Assembly: GCA_021018815.1 (NCBI GenBank)
Contig: JAITYX010000002.1
Span: 12,493,001 to 12,557,000, forward strand
Direction: 5' to 3'
DNA length: 64,000 nucleotides
Source of the DNA: Talinum fruticosum
Lineage: Eukaryota > Streptophyta > Magnoliopsida > Caryophyllales > Talinaceae
Part shown: positions 38,526 to 49,554 of the stretch, piece by piece
Layout of the letters: the number at the start of each line of letters is the position of its first letter
Numbering within the stretch: the stretch's first letter is position 1
Program-made: the position numbers and the translations under genes
The notes under the pieces: model-generated
What the model was told of the DNA's origin: nothing
What the model saw: the letters and a program-made list of their open reading frames with translations, nothing else
Databases searched by the model: none

Positions 38526-39081
38526 GGAAGCAGCCAGCAGGAGTACTGGGAAAAAGGGTGGCAACTTCAGAATTGGTGTAAATGGAAAGGGAATAATGTA
38601 CCAGAAGAAGGAAGTGGGGAAAAATCAACTGTTAGCACAGTACCGGTCTAAGTAAAGTTGTTCATATACGACAACTTACTGTAAATTTTTCAATATATTG
38701 TGAATTTTTCAACAGTAAATAAGATTCTCCACATTATGTATTCATATACGAAAAGATCCGAAGAGAACAAGATCTACACAAAGATATAATATGATTCTAT
38801 TTATAATGAACTAGCGGTCCAAAAGACTGTCTTTAATGTAAGTACATTGATTGTCGTATCTCTTGTTAAAAAAATCAAAAGAGAACGAAAAACAGAAAGG
38901 AGATGCCAAAAAAAAAAAAAAAACTACTGTGGGGTGAAAATGATGGTAAAACAGTAAGAAATATTGGCCATAGAAGAAGCCAAGAGAGTAATAGTGATTC
39001 GCTAGAGGTCCTTTAGGTTGTCGGTCGTTTTGTGATTGGAGAGATCAGATTTCACAACCCCCATTTAATTTGACCCCTCTA

Positions 39082-39116
<35 letters not shown>

Positions 39117-39340
39117 GGTTCCTTTTTTTGGGTGCTCCAAAAATAAAACAAAGTGATAATATTTTGTGAGATTTCGTTTCCCCCTTTTAACTTTTTCTTT
39201 TTTTTTTTTTTTTGGTTTAGGGGATATTATATAGGTGTAGGGTTCGCACATGATGGTCGATCCATGCTGAAAGATACTGTGGAAAATATAAATAGGCCGT
39301 ACTAATAAATTTGGTAGCCACAGTGATATAGAGATCATAA
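38234..39340 (-). promoter_or_regulatory. MADS-box gene upstream region with two (GA)n tracts
   Basis: Upstream of the MADS start codon, GA runs lie at about 38497-38521 and 39083-39112 (CT on the gene's sense strand). GA-rich elements upstream of MADS-box genes can bind BPC proteins; a regulatory role here is inferred only. No gene is seen in this stretch. Confidence 0.45.
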
Positions 39341-41022
39341 TCTGATAGAGATAGCCTTACCATATATATCATATCATATTTTATATCAGCTCCTTTTATG
39401 ATTTATTTAAATTTGTCTTTTAATTTTGGTACGACCCTTATGGGTCATTATCTAGGCCATTATGTTCCCTAAGTTGCTTAATAAAGCCGGACATTTTTGC
39501 ATTAACAAATCCAGGTACAATGTTTTTTTAAAGAAAAGGCGAGTCCGGTGATATGTATAGGGATAATTTGTCATTTTCTGATTTTTTTAGCACAATTTGT
39601 AAACGAATAAAAATGTTCAAAGGGAACATCATTGCCTATAAATGATAAAGAACTTCTTTTTTAAAAAAAATATGGAATCGTGGGTAAAGTATAAACTTTG
39701 GTTGAAAATTATCTGTTGGCAATTATTTTGTTAACTTTGTTTGAATTATGTTTTACTACTACTATTTTATCCCTATAACAATATTCAAGTAATTTGACAC
39801 TTATTGCCAGGGCCGGAGCCTCTTTAAGGTCAAGGGTGTCCTTGACCCAAAAAAAAATTTAAAAAACAGCAAAAAGTTTCAAATTATAAGTAATTGAATA
39901 CTCTTAAATTTGGTCCAAAAACATTGAACACTCTTGTTTCAAATTCCTGATTCCGTCATTGCTTGCTGCTAGTAAAAGAGTATCATGCTTTAAATATTAT
40001 AAAAAATTATTAAGTAATCTACAATTTTACTTCTTTTATAGAATGATGCACGTAAAAAATAACCATTTAAAAGTCGTATCAATTAAAAGTTTAAGTTAAT
40101 AGTTGAATGTGCATGAATACTTGAACATGTCTCCTCAAGTAAATGCCCTTTAACTATGATTGAAGTGTGAACTATACATAGATTTCTCTTATAATTATAA
40201 TTACTCTCAATATGGATCCCGTTTCCGTAAGTTAAGAGAGAATTAGATATATGCACCTTACCCATACGAGCACCTTGCATACAAAGAAATTGATTCTAGT
40301 AGACCATAGACTCCAGAAAAAAAAAAAAATAGTATATACATACAGATTATAAGTTGTAACGATTGTTGGCCCTAAAACCTCCAGCTTAAAAGAAAACTTT
40401 GATATAACATTAAAAAATTATTTTAACTAAGAACTTAAACTAACGGTTAAAATGTCATTGGGAATAACTTTTGATACATAACATACATCTACATTTTTAT
40501 GCATTTTTTTTAATTTTTTTGAGAAAAACAAAAAACTCTAATATGGATTGGTGCATGACTGCATGGGATGGGTCAAATGAACTTTGAAGACAGCAAAACC
40601 CTCTATAACAAGACTGTACGTAATGGATTGTGTTTGAGTGGATTAGCCTTAACTAGGAAAGGACAACTTTTACAAGCCTTTTCTATATAAACTTTTATGG
40701 GCCTCAAACAGACAAAAATTGGGCCAAATGTCGAGCCCAAAAGATGAATTTATTGGGTCTATATGATGTGAAACTATTTATACCGTCATTTTCACGTGTT
40801 ATGTAATGTTCCCACGTGGTGTTGAAGTTCAACGCCCAAGTTCCATGTTGCTTTCCTCGCCGTAAATACGACAAAATATTGGTACGGTCTTCGTGGGATA
40901 TTTATGTAATCCACCTTGTTACTATTTCACGCTGACCATTAGAGATCGTTTAATATAAAAAAGCAAAAGTTGTTATACTCCGCAAGATTATTATACAAGT
41001 ACGTTTAATAATATAGAAATAT
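39341..41022. other. Intergenic, AT-rich
   Basis: Spacer between the MADS upstream region and the Harbinger element, containing one short hAT MITE (39808-39961). No gene recognised. Confidence 0.5.
39808..39961. mobile_element. 154-bp hAT-type MITE
   Basis: The left end CAGGGCCGGAGCC and the right end, inverted, CAATGACGGAATC form imperfect terminal inverted repeats of hAT type. The 8-bp flanks are cttattgc (39800-39807) and cttgctgc (39962-39969), matching at 6 of 8 positions. There is no coding capacity. Confidence 0.65.
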
Positions 41023-41220
41023 TAAGGATCCGTTCGTTTCAATTGTTAAAATTAACGGTTATAGTGTTTATAACGTTTATGAGTTGTTATGAGTTATTAC
41101 GATATGCTTTGAATTGTTATGAATACGTTACTGAATATTATGAACTGTTATAATTAGCGGTTATAATTGTTATGGATTGTATAACGGTTATAAGTCTGCT
41201 ATAAGCGGTTATGAGAGGTT

Positions 41221-41265
41221 ATAAGTCGTTATAATAGTAATAATAATATTAAATAATTAACTTTT

Positions 41266-41305
<40 letters not shown>

Positions 41306-41308
41306 TTA

Positions 41309-41343
<35 letters not shown>

Positions 41344-41752
41344 GTTATTATTATTATTATATTATTATTATTATCATTATTGATATTATTATTATTGTTG
41401 TTATTATTATTATTATCATTATTGATATTATTATTATTGTTATGAAATTGTCGAAAGAGTATTATAACGATGACAATGACGATCATTATAATAACAAGTT
41501 ACAACATCGATAATGATAATAATAATAATAATTATAGTAATGATATTACTAAAATTTTAAAATATAATAATATTTTTTAGCAATAACAACAACAACAACA
41601 ACAACAATAATAATAATAATAATTATTATTATTATTATTAATATAGCAATAATCATAGTAATAATAGTAGTAGTAGTAATAATAATACTAATAATAGTAA
41701 TAATAATAATTATTATTATAATTATAATAATAATAGTACTACTAGTAGTATC

Positions 41753-41810
<58 letters not shown>

Positions 41811-41856
41811 TAATAACAATAATGTATTAATATTATTATTATTATTATGTCATGGA

Positions 41857-41910
<54 letters not shown>

Positions 41911-41912
41911 TT
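41221..41912. repeat. Left AAT/ATT microsatellite block of the Harbinger element
   Basis: Nearly continuous trinucleotide (TAA)n and (ATT)n tracts with a single non-repeat island at about 41442-41580. Long isoleucine-rich frames across it are artefacts of the repeat. Confidence 0.9.
41442..41555 (+). repeat. Copy of the sequence near the transposase 3' end (other copy 45643-45750)
   Basis: About 105 bp are shared in direct orientation with the right copy. Read in frame, the left copy gives EYYNDDNDDHYNNKLQHR then stop (41511-41513); the right gives EYDNDDDEYHYNKKLQRR then stop (45712-45714). The preserved frame and stop suggest a duplicated coding tail. Confidence 0.6.
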
Positions 41913-42149
41913 AAACACCCTCCTACACACATCTCTCCCTTTAGGTCTCTCATCTTCTCTCTCCCAATAGTTATGACAATAGTAAATTTACTACCCAACT
42001 CCAAATTAAACCCCTCAAGTTTTTAATAAATTCCGAGAACCGCCACCCTATGTGCATCTAAGCTCTTATCTACCTCTAGTAGCCGTAATATTGTCCGAAA
42101 AAATATAGTAGAAGCAATTACGAGTCATAAATTTCTCACCCACCCCAAG

Positions 42150-42540
42150 TTAAACCCCTCTCGCTATGCCCCCTCTTCAAATTAAACCCCTCTCCCTCTC
42201 TCGCCCCTCTCCGGGACTCCTCTCTCGCCTCTCGCTTCTCCCTCTCGCCTCTCGCGTCTCGCTTCTCCCTCTCCGGGTGTCGCCTCTCGCGTCTCCCTCT
42301 CTCGAGTCTCGCCTTTGTGGTCTCGCGTCTCTCTCTCGCCGGATCTCGCTACACCTCTCCCTCGCCTCCTCTCATCGCTCTCTCTCGGTCGAAGGCGATC
42401 GAAGGAACTCACCTCCATGCCTCGACTTGGTATCCGCCATAGACGAACAACAATCAAAGAAAAGTGGAAGCTCGACTCCTTGTCTCTGCGGATTCCGGGT
42501 TTATCGTTCGGTGAGAGCAACACTTGAGCAAGATATAGGC
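42150..42540 (+). promoter_or_regulatory. CT/CG-rich leader region of Harbinger ORF1
   Basis: A pyrimidine-rich segment with repeated TCTCGCCTCTCG-like units. Upstream and at its start, an AAATTAAACCCCTC motif occurs three times (near 42002, 42148 and 42178). It probably holds the element's promoter and leader. The open frames across it are compositional artefacts. Confidence 0.4.
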
Positions 42541-42931
42541 AACGATTAAGGTAACAATTTATTTGATATAATTTCGAATTTTAAATGTATAGGCAATGAC
42601 TATGGTTTTCCGTGTTCCGATGGTTGTGTATTGGTTCCGTGTTTATCATTGTGCTCTGGAAACGATTTCAATACTTGTGTGAAATTAGATGGCTATCGGC
42701 AATGACTATGGTTTTGTGTGTTGTTATATGGTCCGTAATTGTGAATTTTCGGATACCTTGCTTTTGATTTGTTCCTGGTTTGATTAATATGCTTTTAGAG
42801 AGGTCGTGATATTTCTTTGTTAGTTGTAGTACCTTTGCTACATTATTATTTTTGTTTTGATTGGTTGTGTTGTATGATTTGTTTTATCTCAATGTATGAC
42901 TGCATATGAAGTATAGTGTTGTGACCCAAAA

Positions 42932-43948
42932 ATGCCCCGACATATGTGGACCGAAGCGGAATCGGACAAGTTTATTGAGCTATTGTATGATATGAAAATG
43001 CAAAATAAAAGATTTGAGTGGGTCTGTAGTTATCAAGAAATACAAAGAACTCACTGCATTAGATAGGACGAAGGGCTAACTAAAGAACTTGTATGACAAT
43101 TTGAAAAGAAAACTAAACGGTCATGAAGCTCTTCTTCAAGCAACTGGAAGTGGTGTCAACCCGCATACTAAGCTACTCATAGTTACGGATGCACAAGTGG
43201 GCGACCATTAAAGTGGTTAGTTCATTTACTCTCATTATTCGCAGTAAAATTAATAGATGTAAACAAACTTATACTCATGTTTTGTTAATGTATGATATGT
43301 GCGAGAGGACTAAATGCCCCTCCTTTATTCGACATGAGCCTTTACGTTATGTGGAGAAGTTGAGGTTTATTTTTAACAATAAATGAGCAACTGGAGCCCT
43401 TAGTTTTGCCCCGAGAATGGATGTTGGCCAAAGTAGTCTCCAACAAGGCATTGAAGACATGACATTTGACACTGTGGAAGGTTCAGGGGACACCGATGAT
43501 ACCGAAGAAGTGGCTGATATGACTGAAACAATGAGAGGTGAGGAAAGTCAATCCCCCCAAGAAGTAGGCAAACAACTTTATCGAAAAACGTAAGCTTGAA
43601 AGACGTACTACTCAAGCAAAGAAGAGGAAGGATGATGATGTTGAAGCTAATTCGATGGCCTTAGAGGTGTTTAAGGCAAAGAAGCTTTTGGAGGAAGTCG
43701 AAAGCAAACCAATGCCCATATTTAAGGAGCTTGGTAAGAGAGTTAAAGTCGTTGCGGATGTACATGGTGAAGGAGATAAATTCATCGGCGAGGCAATGGA
43801 ACTTATCAAGGAGCGTAATGAGGCGGACTTCTTCTTAGGCTTTCCAACCGATGGAGCGGCTTATGATTGGCTCACCAAAAACTTTATGAAAAGAGGACAT
43901 CTTATTACATGTAATCCATATGGATATGTGACAGGGTTTATTTCCTAA
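42932..43948 (+). pseudogene. Harbinger ORF1, Myb/SANT-like DNA-binding protein, broken
   Basis: It begins MPRHMWTEAESDKFIELLYDM with the Trp-spaced start of the Myb/SANT-like domain found in Harbinger ORF1 proteins and plant L10-interacting MYB proteins. The middle carries several stops and frame changes. The last 98 codons (43655-43948) are open: AKKLLEEVESKPMP, then a tail ending YGYVTGFIS. In active elements this protein helps carry the transposase to the nucleus and to DNA. Confidence 0.7.
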
Positions 43949-44193
43949 CTATGTCTTTCATGTCTTTGTGAGCTTTTACGTTTTTCTTGTTAGAAAACAA
44001 TTTCGGATATTTCGTTAGTTTTATGTTTGAATGTCCGATGTGTTTAGTTGTCTTTTTTTTTTTTTTTTTTTGGTCATGAATCACGGTCATGGTGTAAGCT
44101 AGCTTTATGTTTGTATTGAAAAACTTCAGATCTATCTTAGAGTTTATTATTTGTGTTAATGTACTCATGAATTTCGTACTTGTTTTATGTAGA

Positions 44194-45553
44194 ATGGATG
44201 ACGATAATATTGCTCTATACATACTTCTTCTTCGTAAGTTAAAACGTCGGTATTCAAAGAACCAGCGGATAATGCCCGAGGTACCAAGGGCAGTATGTGG
44301 TGCAAGTGGGGAAGAATTAATGGCTAATATGTTGTCACGTGCAACTCAGCGACAATTTATGCAACAATTCCGTCTAAACAAAGAGGTCTTTATACAACTT
44401 GTTAATATTATGATTGAGAGGCGTTTACTAGAAGAAGCATTTTTTATAAAGGTTGCCGAAAAAGTAGGGATTTGTTTATGAATATTGGCTAGGGGTGGTA
44501 GTTACCGGGATGTGGAAGGTCTGTTCAACCACCCTATTTCAAGCATATGTGAATATCATAATAAGGTATTGGATGCTTTAGTTGAATTGTCCGGTGATAT
44601 AATTAGGCCGCATCGAAGTTTGCATGAAGTACCCCCGAACTCCAGTCCCCAAGCAAAAACGAACGATTATATTGGCCATTTTTTAAGGTACACTCGCATT
44701 TTTTTGTTATTAAAATTTTATATTTTTCGCAATTATCATTCACATTGTATTTCTTATTAACAATCACAAAATTTACGGTAGGATGCAATTGGAGCTTTAG
44801 ATGGCACATTTATCGAGGCAATCGTTGGGGGCCTTGATGCCGATACTTTTCGAAACCGTCATGGAGAGAAGACTTGGAATGTGTTGGCTGTATGTTCGTT
44901 TGATATGTTGTTCACTTACGTTAATGCTCGGATGGGAAGGAAGTGCACATGATATGAAAGTGCTTACACATAGTGTGATAAATTCACAATTCAAATTTCC
45001 TCAACCCCCGTAAGGTGAATATCATACGAATATTTTTCTACCGCTCCTTAATTTGAACATATTGGTCACTTAAAAGTTATAATATGTTTTTTATTTTGTT
45101 AGGGAAATATTACATGGTTGATTCTGGATATCGTAACACGCTTAGGTATTTAGCACTCGTATAAGGAAACAGTGTTCGATCCCATGTGCCTCATTTTCGA
45201 GAATACGGTCCACCGGAAGGAATCAAAGAAGTGTTCAATTATCGACACTCCTCGTTACGTATGACTATTGAACGAAGCTTTTTCGTGTTGAAGAGTAGAT
45301 GGAGAATTTTGAAGCACGGAATGCCTCGGACGAGTAGAGAGCGTCAAGTGAAGATTATAATTGCGACGTGCACGTTGCATAATTTAATCCGCATGCATAA
45401 AAAAGGATACCATTTAGCCATAGGCCGACTATCATATATGAAGTACCATCGGAACAACGGTTTTATAATCATCGTAACACACAAACAATGAATGCACTTA
45501 GGGATGAAATAGCTATTATGATTAGTGGCGTAGTAGGAAATGTTGCCCAATAG
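44194..45553 (+). pseudogene. Harbinger DDE transposase (HARBI1/ALP1-like), broken
   Basis: Starts MDDDNIALYILLLRKLKRRY after a probable acceptor (TTATGTAG). An in-frame TGA interrupts it at 44479-44481, before RGGSYRDVEGLF. The catalytic regions are all recognisable: first Asp in IGALDGT, second in MVDSGYRN, Glu in TIERSFFVLKSRW. A small intron (from about 44687 to 44782) precedes the first Asp. Frames change within VNARMGRK/GWEGSAHD and after LRYLA. The end MISGVVGNVAQ is typical of the family. Confidence 0.8.
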
Positions 45554-45661
45554 TTAGTCATTTGTTTGTAAATCATCTCATTACTAATTTTAATATTTTC
45601 AATTGATGTGCGCGTGCTACAAAAATATTATTCAAAAATATTATCAAATTGTTGCAAGAGT

Positions 45662-45781
45662 ACGATAATGATGATGATGAGTACCATTATAATAAGAAGT
45701 TACAACGACGATAATGATAATAACAATAATAATTATAGTTATGATATTCGTAATAATAATAATAATTTTTTCTTAATAATG

Positions 45782-45817
<36 letters not shown>

Positions 45818-46010
45818 TAATTAAATAATTATAATAATAATAATTATTACTAATAATAATAATAATATAATTATGTTATTATTATTATTATTATTACTAT
45901 TATTATTATTATTATTATTATTATTAGTAGTAGTAGTAGTAGTAGTAGTAGTAATTATTATTATAATTATTTAATTATATTATTATTATTATTGTAAATA
46001 ATAATAATAT
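45662..46010. repeat. Right AAT/ATT microsatellite block of the Harbinger element
   Basis: Mixed (AAT)n, (ATT)n and (AGT)n tracts mirror the left block in position relative to the end. Confidence 0.9.
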
Positions 46011-46064
46011 GAGTTTATTAGTTGTTATTTTAGATAGTCTGTTATAACGGTTATAACTAGTCTG

Positions 46065-46200
46065 TTATGAGTCAGTTATAGAGTTTATGAGCGGTTATGA
46101 GCGGTTATGAGCGTTTATGAGCGGTTATTAGCGGTTATGAGCGTTTATGAGCGTTTATAAGCGGTTATTAGCGGTTAGCGCTTAAAAACGCTTTTATAAA
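46065..46200. repeat. Subterminal GCGGTTATGA repeats of the Harbinger element
   Basis: Around ten tandem, slightly varied copies of GAGCGGTTAT / GAGCGTTTAT. Related AACGGTTATA motifs lie at 41048-41235 near the left end. Likely transposase-binding repeats, by analogy with other DNA transposons. Confidence 0.65.
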
Positions 46201-46221
46201 CGCTAATTCGAACAGCTCTAA

Positions 46222-47505
46222 AAATTTAAAATTTTAACACTTTTATTTTATTTTATTGAGGTACGACTATAATCTCTTTTAAACTACAATAATTTACATG
46301 GCAATCAAACAGTATAAGAAACAAGCTATTAAATGCGATATGAATTGATGCCGGTGTAGAGGAGTGACAAGCTCACTTTACATGTTCTGTTGAGGGAGTT
46401 AGAGTTTTTATTTTTTATTATTAAAAATAAGCTTAAATGAAGTAAGGATAAGACAATACAATCAAAGAAATAGTAAATTAACTCTTACAAAAGAAGCACA
46501 ATTTCGTAATGGCAGCTTATAAATATACAAACAAAACACCTATTGACATCTTGAAAATTATAGATAAAGCCCTACTCCCAAATTTTTACCAAACATCCAA
46601 CTCTAAATTGTATATTCCATACAAGTATCTAAAAATATCAACTTCCCTATTAAACAACATTCCATTCCTAATGTTTCCGACATACTAAAAATTGCAAAAT
46701 ATATCTGAACTACACCCATTTTTTTAACTTACTTTAAAATTGAACATATAACTATTGCTTAAAGTATGCATTGATGGTACGAAAAACTACCAAACGATCT
46801 ATTTGTTTTACGGATGAGTTACAACAAATGATAATGAATAACACATGGTGTTAAAAAATGGTAAGATTTAACAATGAATAATAAGTAATAACAATAGTTC
46901 AAAAGCAAGAAAAAAAGGGGAAAAAAACGTTATTAAAAAAGAGAAGAAACTACAATATTCATCTACTACTAGAAAATTTGTATCAAACATACAACATTTG
47001 TAAAGATTATAATATGCTCCAACAAGTAACATAAAACATAACGAAGGAGGGTGATATACGAAACGGGGAGGCATAAAGACGTAACTCGACTAGCTATTAT
47101 CACCGCGATGACCACCATTCTACACAACTAAAGTCAGAGCAGAAAGCGGATCATCAATCAAAGCTCGAAAGGCCCAACACTGAACTAGTTCAGTAGTAGA
47201 AGTAGTACTAGTGCAAGACTAGACTCTCTCTCTATACCTCCCCTTGGAAATTACCAAACTAGCCACACCCACCCACCCTTGGGTCAACTAAATGCCACTG
47301 TAATTTCTCCCAAAGCTGACGTCCTTTTCCCTCGAATGCAGCACCCCCTCTCTATTTTTTCTCCCTCTCCTCCCACCACTCTACCCCGCATTCACAAGCA
47401 CCAGTCGAAGATGAAGAACAAACAAAAACCGAATTAATAATAAGAGAGAGAAAGTTCCTAGTCCTAGAGAGAGACAGAGAGAGTGAGTAAAGGAGGAGAG
47501 AGAAA
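46222..47505. other. Intergenic; promoter and leader of the DnaJ-like gene
   Basis: AT-rich spacer followed, from about 47200, by a CT- and GA-rich leader leading to ATG 47506. No separate gene is seen. Confidence 0.5.
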
Positions 47506-49554
47506 ATGGACCCAAATACCCAGCGGGCGGAGGCGGAGCGGTGGCTGGGGATAGCGGCGAAGCTGCTGACGGCGCGTGATTTCCTTGGCAGCAAGACATT
47601 CGCGATCCGAGCGAGGGAGGCGGACCCTGACAACGCTGTCTCCGACCAAATACTGGCCATCGTCGACACCGTCCTCGCCGGCGAGAAGCGGCTGAGCTCC
47701 ACCCAACAACCCGACTGGTACGCCATCCTCCAGCTCCCCGCCTCGTCCGCGACCCGGAGCTAATTGCAACCCACTACCGTCGCCTCGTCCTCCTCCTCAA
47801 CCCCGAGCACAACCGCTTCGCTTTCGCCGATTACGCCCTCCAGCTCACCATGGACGCCTGGTCCGTACTCTCCGACCCCACCAAGAAGTGGCTCTTCGAC
47901 AACGAGCTCGCTATGTCCCTTCAGAGGTCCGAACCTCCCCGGGTCGACCCTATTCGGGTCGATCCGGTTAGGGTTGACCCTCCTTCTGTTGCCGCCTCTA
48001 CTCCTCAGTTGAACACCTTCCAGTTCTTCCAGCCCCAGCCGCCGCCGCCCCCTCCGCCCCTGCCGATGTGGCAGCAACAGCCACAGCAGCAGAGCCAGAG
48101 GGAGTTCATGTCGTCGCCGCCGCCGATGTCGTCGGGTCAGCCTCCCCAGCAGGCCCAGCAGCTTCTTCCGCAGTGGCAGATGCGGGACCCGACTCCGGCC
48201 AAGGGTGGAGAGAGAAGTAAGGGTTCCACAAATGGGATTGGAGCCAAGGGAGCGGTACCAACGACTTCATCTACGTCGTCGGCGCCACCTCCTCCGCCGC
48301 CGCAGACGACTACTCACCCTCTACCTGCAGCACCAGTAAATTCCGCTTCGGCAGCGCCGGAACTGGCAGGGGCGCCCATACCACCACCAGCACCCCCGCC
48401 AGTGGCTCCAATGCCATCACCAGCAAGGGCAAGTGCAAACGCAACTGTAGCGAGCACTGTTGTTGATGATGGTAATGCTAATGCTACTAATACTAATATT
48501 GATAGTAATAATCCAAGTGTTGCTTCTGCCCCTGCCCCGGCTCCGGCTTCGGCTACTGAAAACAATGATGACGTGGTAGAAGAGGTGGATAGTTTTTGGA
48601 CGGCATGCCCTTATTGTTTTTACATATATGAGTACCATAAGATGTATTTAGATTGTACACTTCGCTGCCAGAATTGTAGGAGGGGGTTTCATGCTGCACA
48701 GGTACCGAACCCCCTCCAATTGGCCAGGATGAGGACAAGGATAAGGACAAAGACAAGGAATCTTCTTTCTGTTGTTGGGGTTTCTTTCCATTAGGGTTTT
48801 CAATGGTGGCTTGGAAGAAGCATAATCAATCTGGGAATGCAAATGGATCATCGAATTGGGTTCCCTTTTCACCCATGTTCACTTGCCCCACTGAAAATGG
48901 GGACGGAAATTTCCACTGGTTTGCTAGTAGTGGCGAGGCCTTCACTGGGGAGAAGAATTTTGGGAGGAAGAGTAGGTTCACTAGGAAGAAGAATGTTGGG
49001 AGGCCGAGTGGGTTGGTGAATAATTCAGCCCCAAGAGTTTATGTTGATGATGAAACTTACATTGAACTTTCTGATCCTAGTGATTCGGATTCATCTGATC
49101 GTGATTGGCGAAACCCTTATCCTGTGAAGACCAAGAAGAAGGGGACAAGTGGTAGAAAGAGAGGAAGGCCACGAAAAGCAGACAAGGTAAAGCAAGAAAA
49201 ACAGCATTTTACTAGGGAGGTGGAGTTTCTGTTGGTGGTGAGGATTTGGAAGATGGGTCTGAAGCCCAGGAGGTTGTCATTGGTTTGGCTGCTGGGGCTA
49301 GGACTGATACAAGCAAAAATATGACTGCTTCTGTCTCTAGGAAGCAGACTAGGAGAACTGTGAAGGATATGGGGAGGTTAGATTTGAATGTGGAGTTCAA
49401 TAATGAGGGCGAAGAGCATGCCCCAGCAGTGAGTGCAGTAAACGGGGAGGAGGATGGAATTGAGACAATTGGATTCTTTGAAGGCCTTGATGAATTTCTT
49501 AGTACCTTGCCCATACTTAATGTTGGTGGGGATGAAAAGGCCAAACCATCTTAG
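47506..49554 (+). CDS. DnaJ-like protein with zinc ribbon and AT-hook; three apparent frameshifts
   Basis: An intronless gene of about 683 residues once three single-base gaps are allowed (near 47753-47755, 48710-48714 and 49215-49217). It begins MDPNTQRAEAERWLGIAAKLL, typical of the plant DnaJ family with this N-terminal helix. A J-domain follows from DWYAILQL to WSVLSDPTKKWLFDNEL. The usual HPD tripeptide is NPE (in LLLNPEHNRF), so stimulation of Hsp70 ATPase is doubtful. Then come RVDP repeats, a Pro/Gln-rich linker, a zinc-ribbon-like FWTACPYC...CQNC segment, and an AT-hook (RKRGRPRK). The family is probably nuclear. The C-terminus ends LPILNVGGDEKAKPS. Whether the gene is truly broken or misread is discussed in the findings. 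Confidence 0.8.

Larger units (their letters stand above)
41026..46218 (+). mobile_element. PIF/Harbinger DNA transposon, complete ends, inactive
   Basis: Ends are GGATCCGTTCG on the left and, inverted, GAGCTGTTCG on the right, flanked by the 3-bp duplication TAA (41023-41025 and 46219-46221), the target choice of Harbinger elements. Inside are the two expected genes in the same orientation, a Myb/SANT-like ORF1 and a DDE transposase, both with stops and frameshifts. Subterminal regions carry many copies of GCGGTTATGAGCGG/AACGGTTATAA-type motifs, likely transposase binding sites. Long AAT/ATT microsatellites lie just inside both ends. At 5193 bp it is close to a full-length autonomous element but cannot encode intact proteins as read. 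Confidence 0.85.

Noticed and set aside
41549..42004. Long isoleucine-rich open frame on the minus strand
   Set aside because: It is the translation of an AAT/ATT microsatellite, not a protein.
42166..42549. Ser/Leu/Arg-rich open frames on both strands
   Set aside because: Caused by the CT/CG-rich leader of the Harbinger element; no domain or codon pattern.
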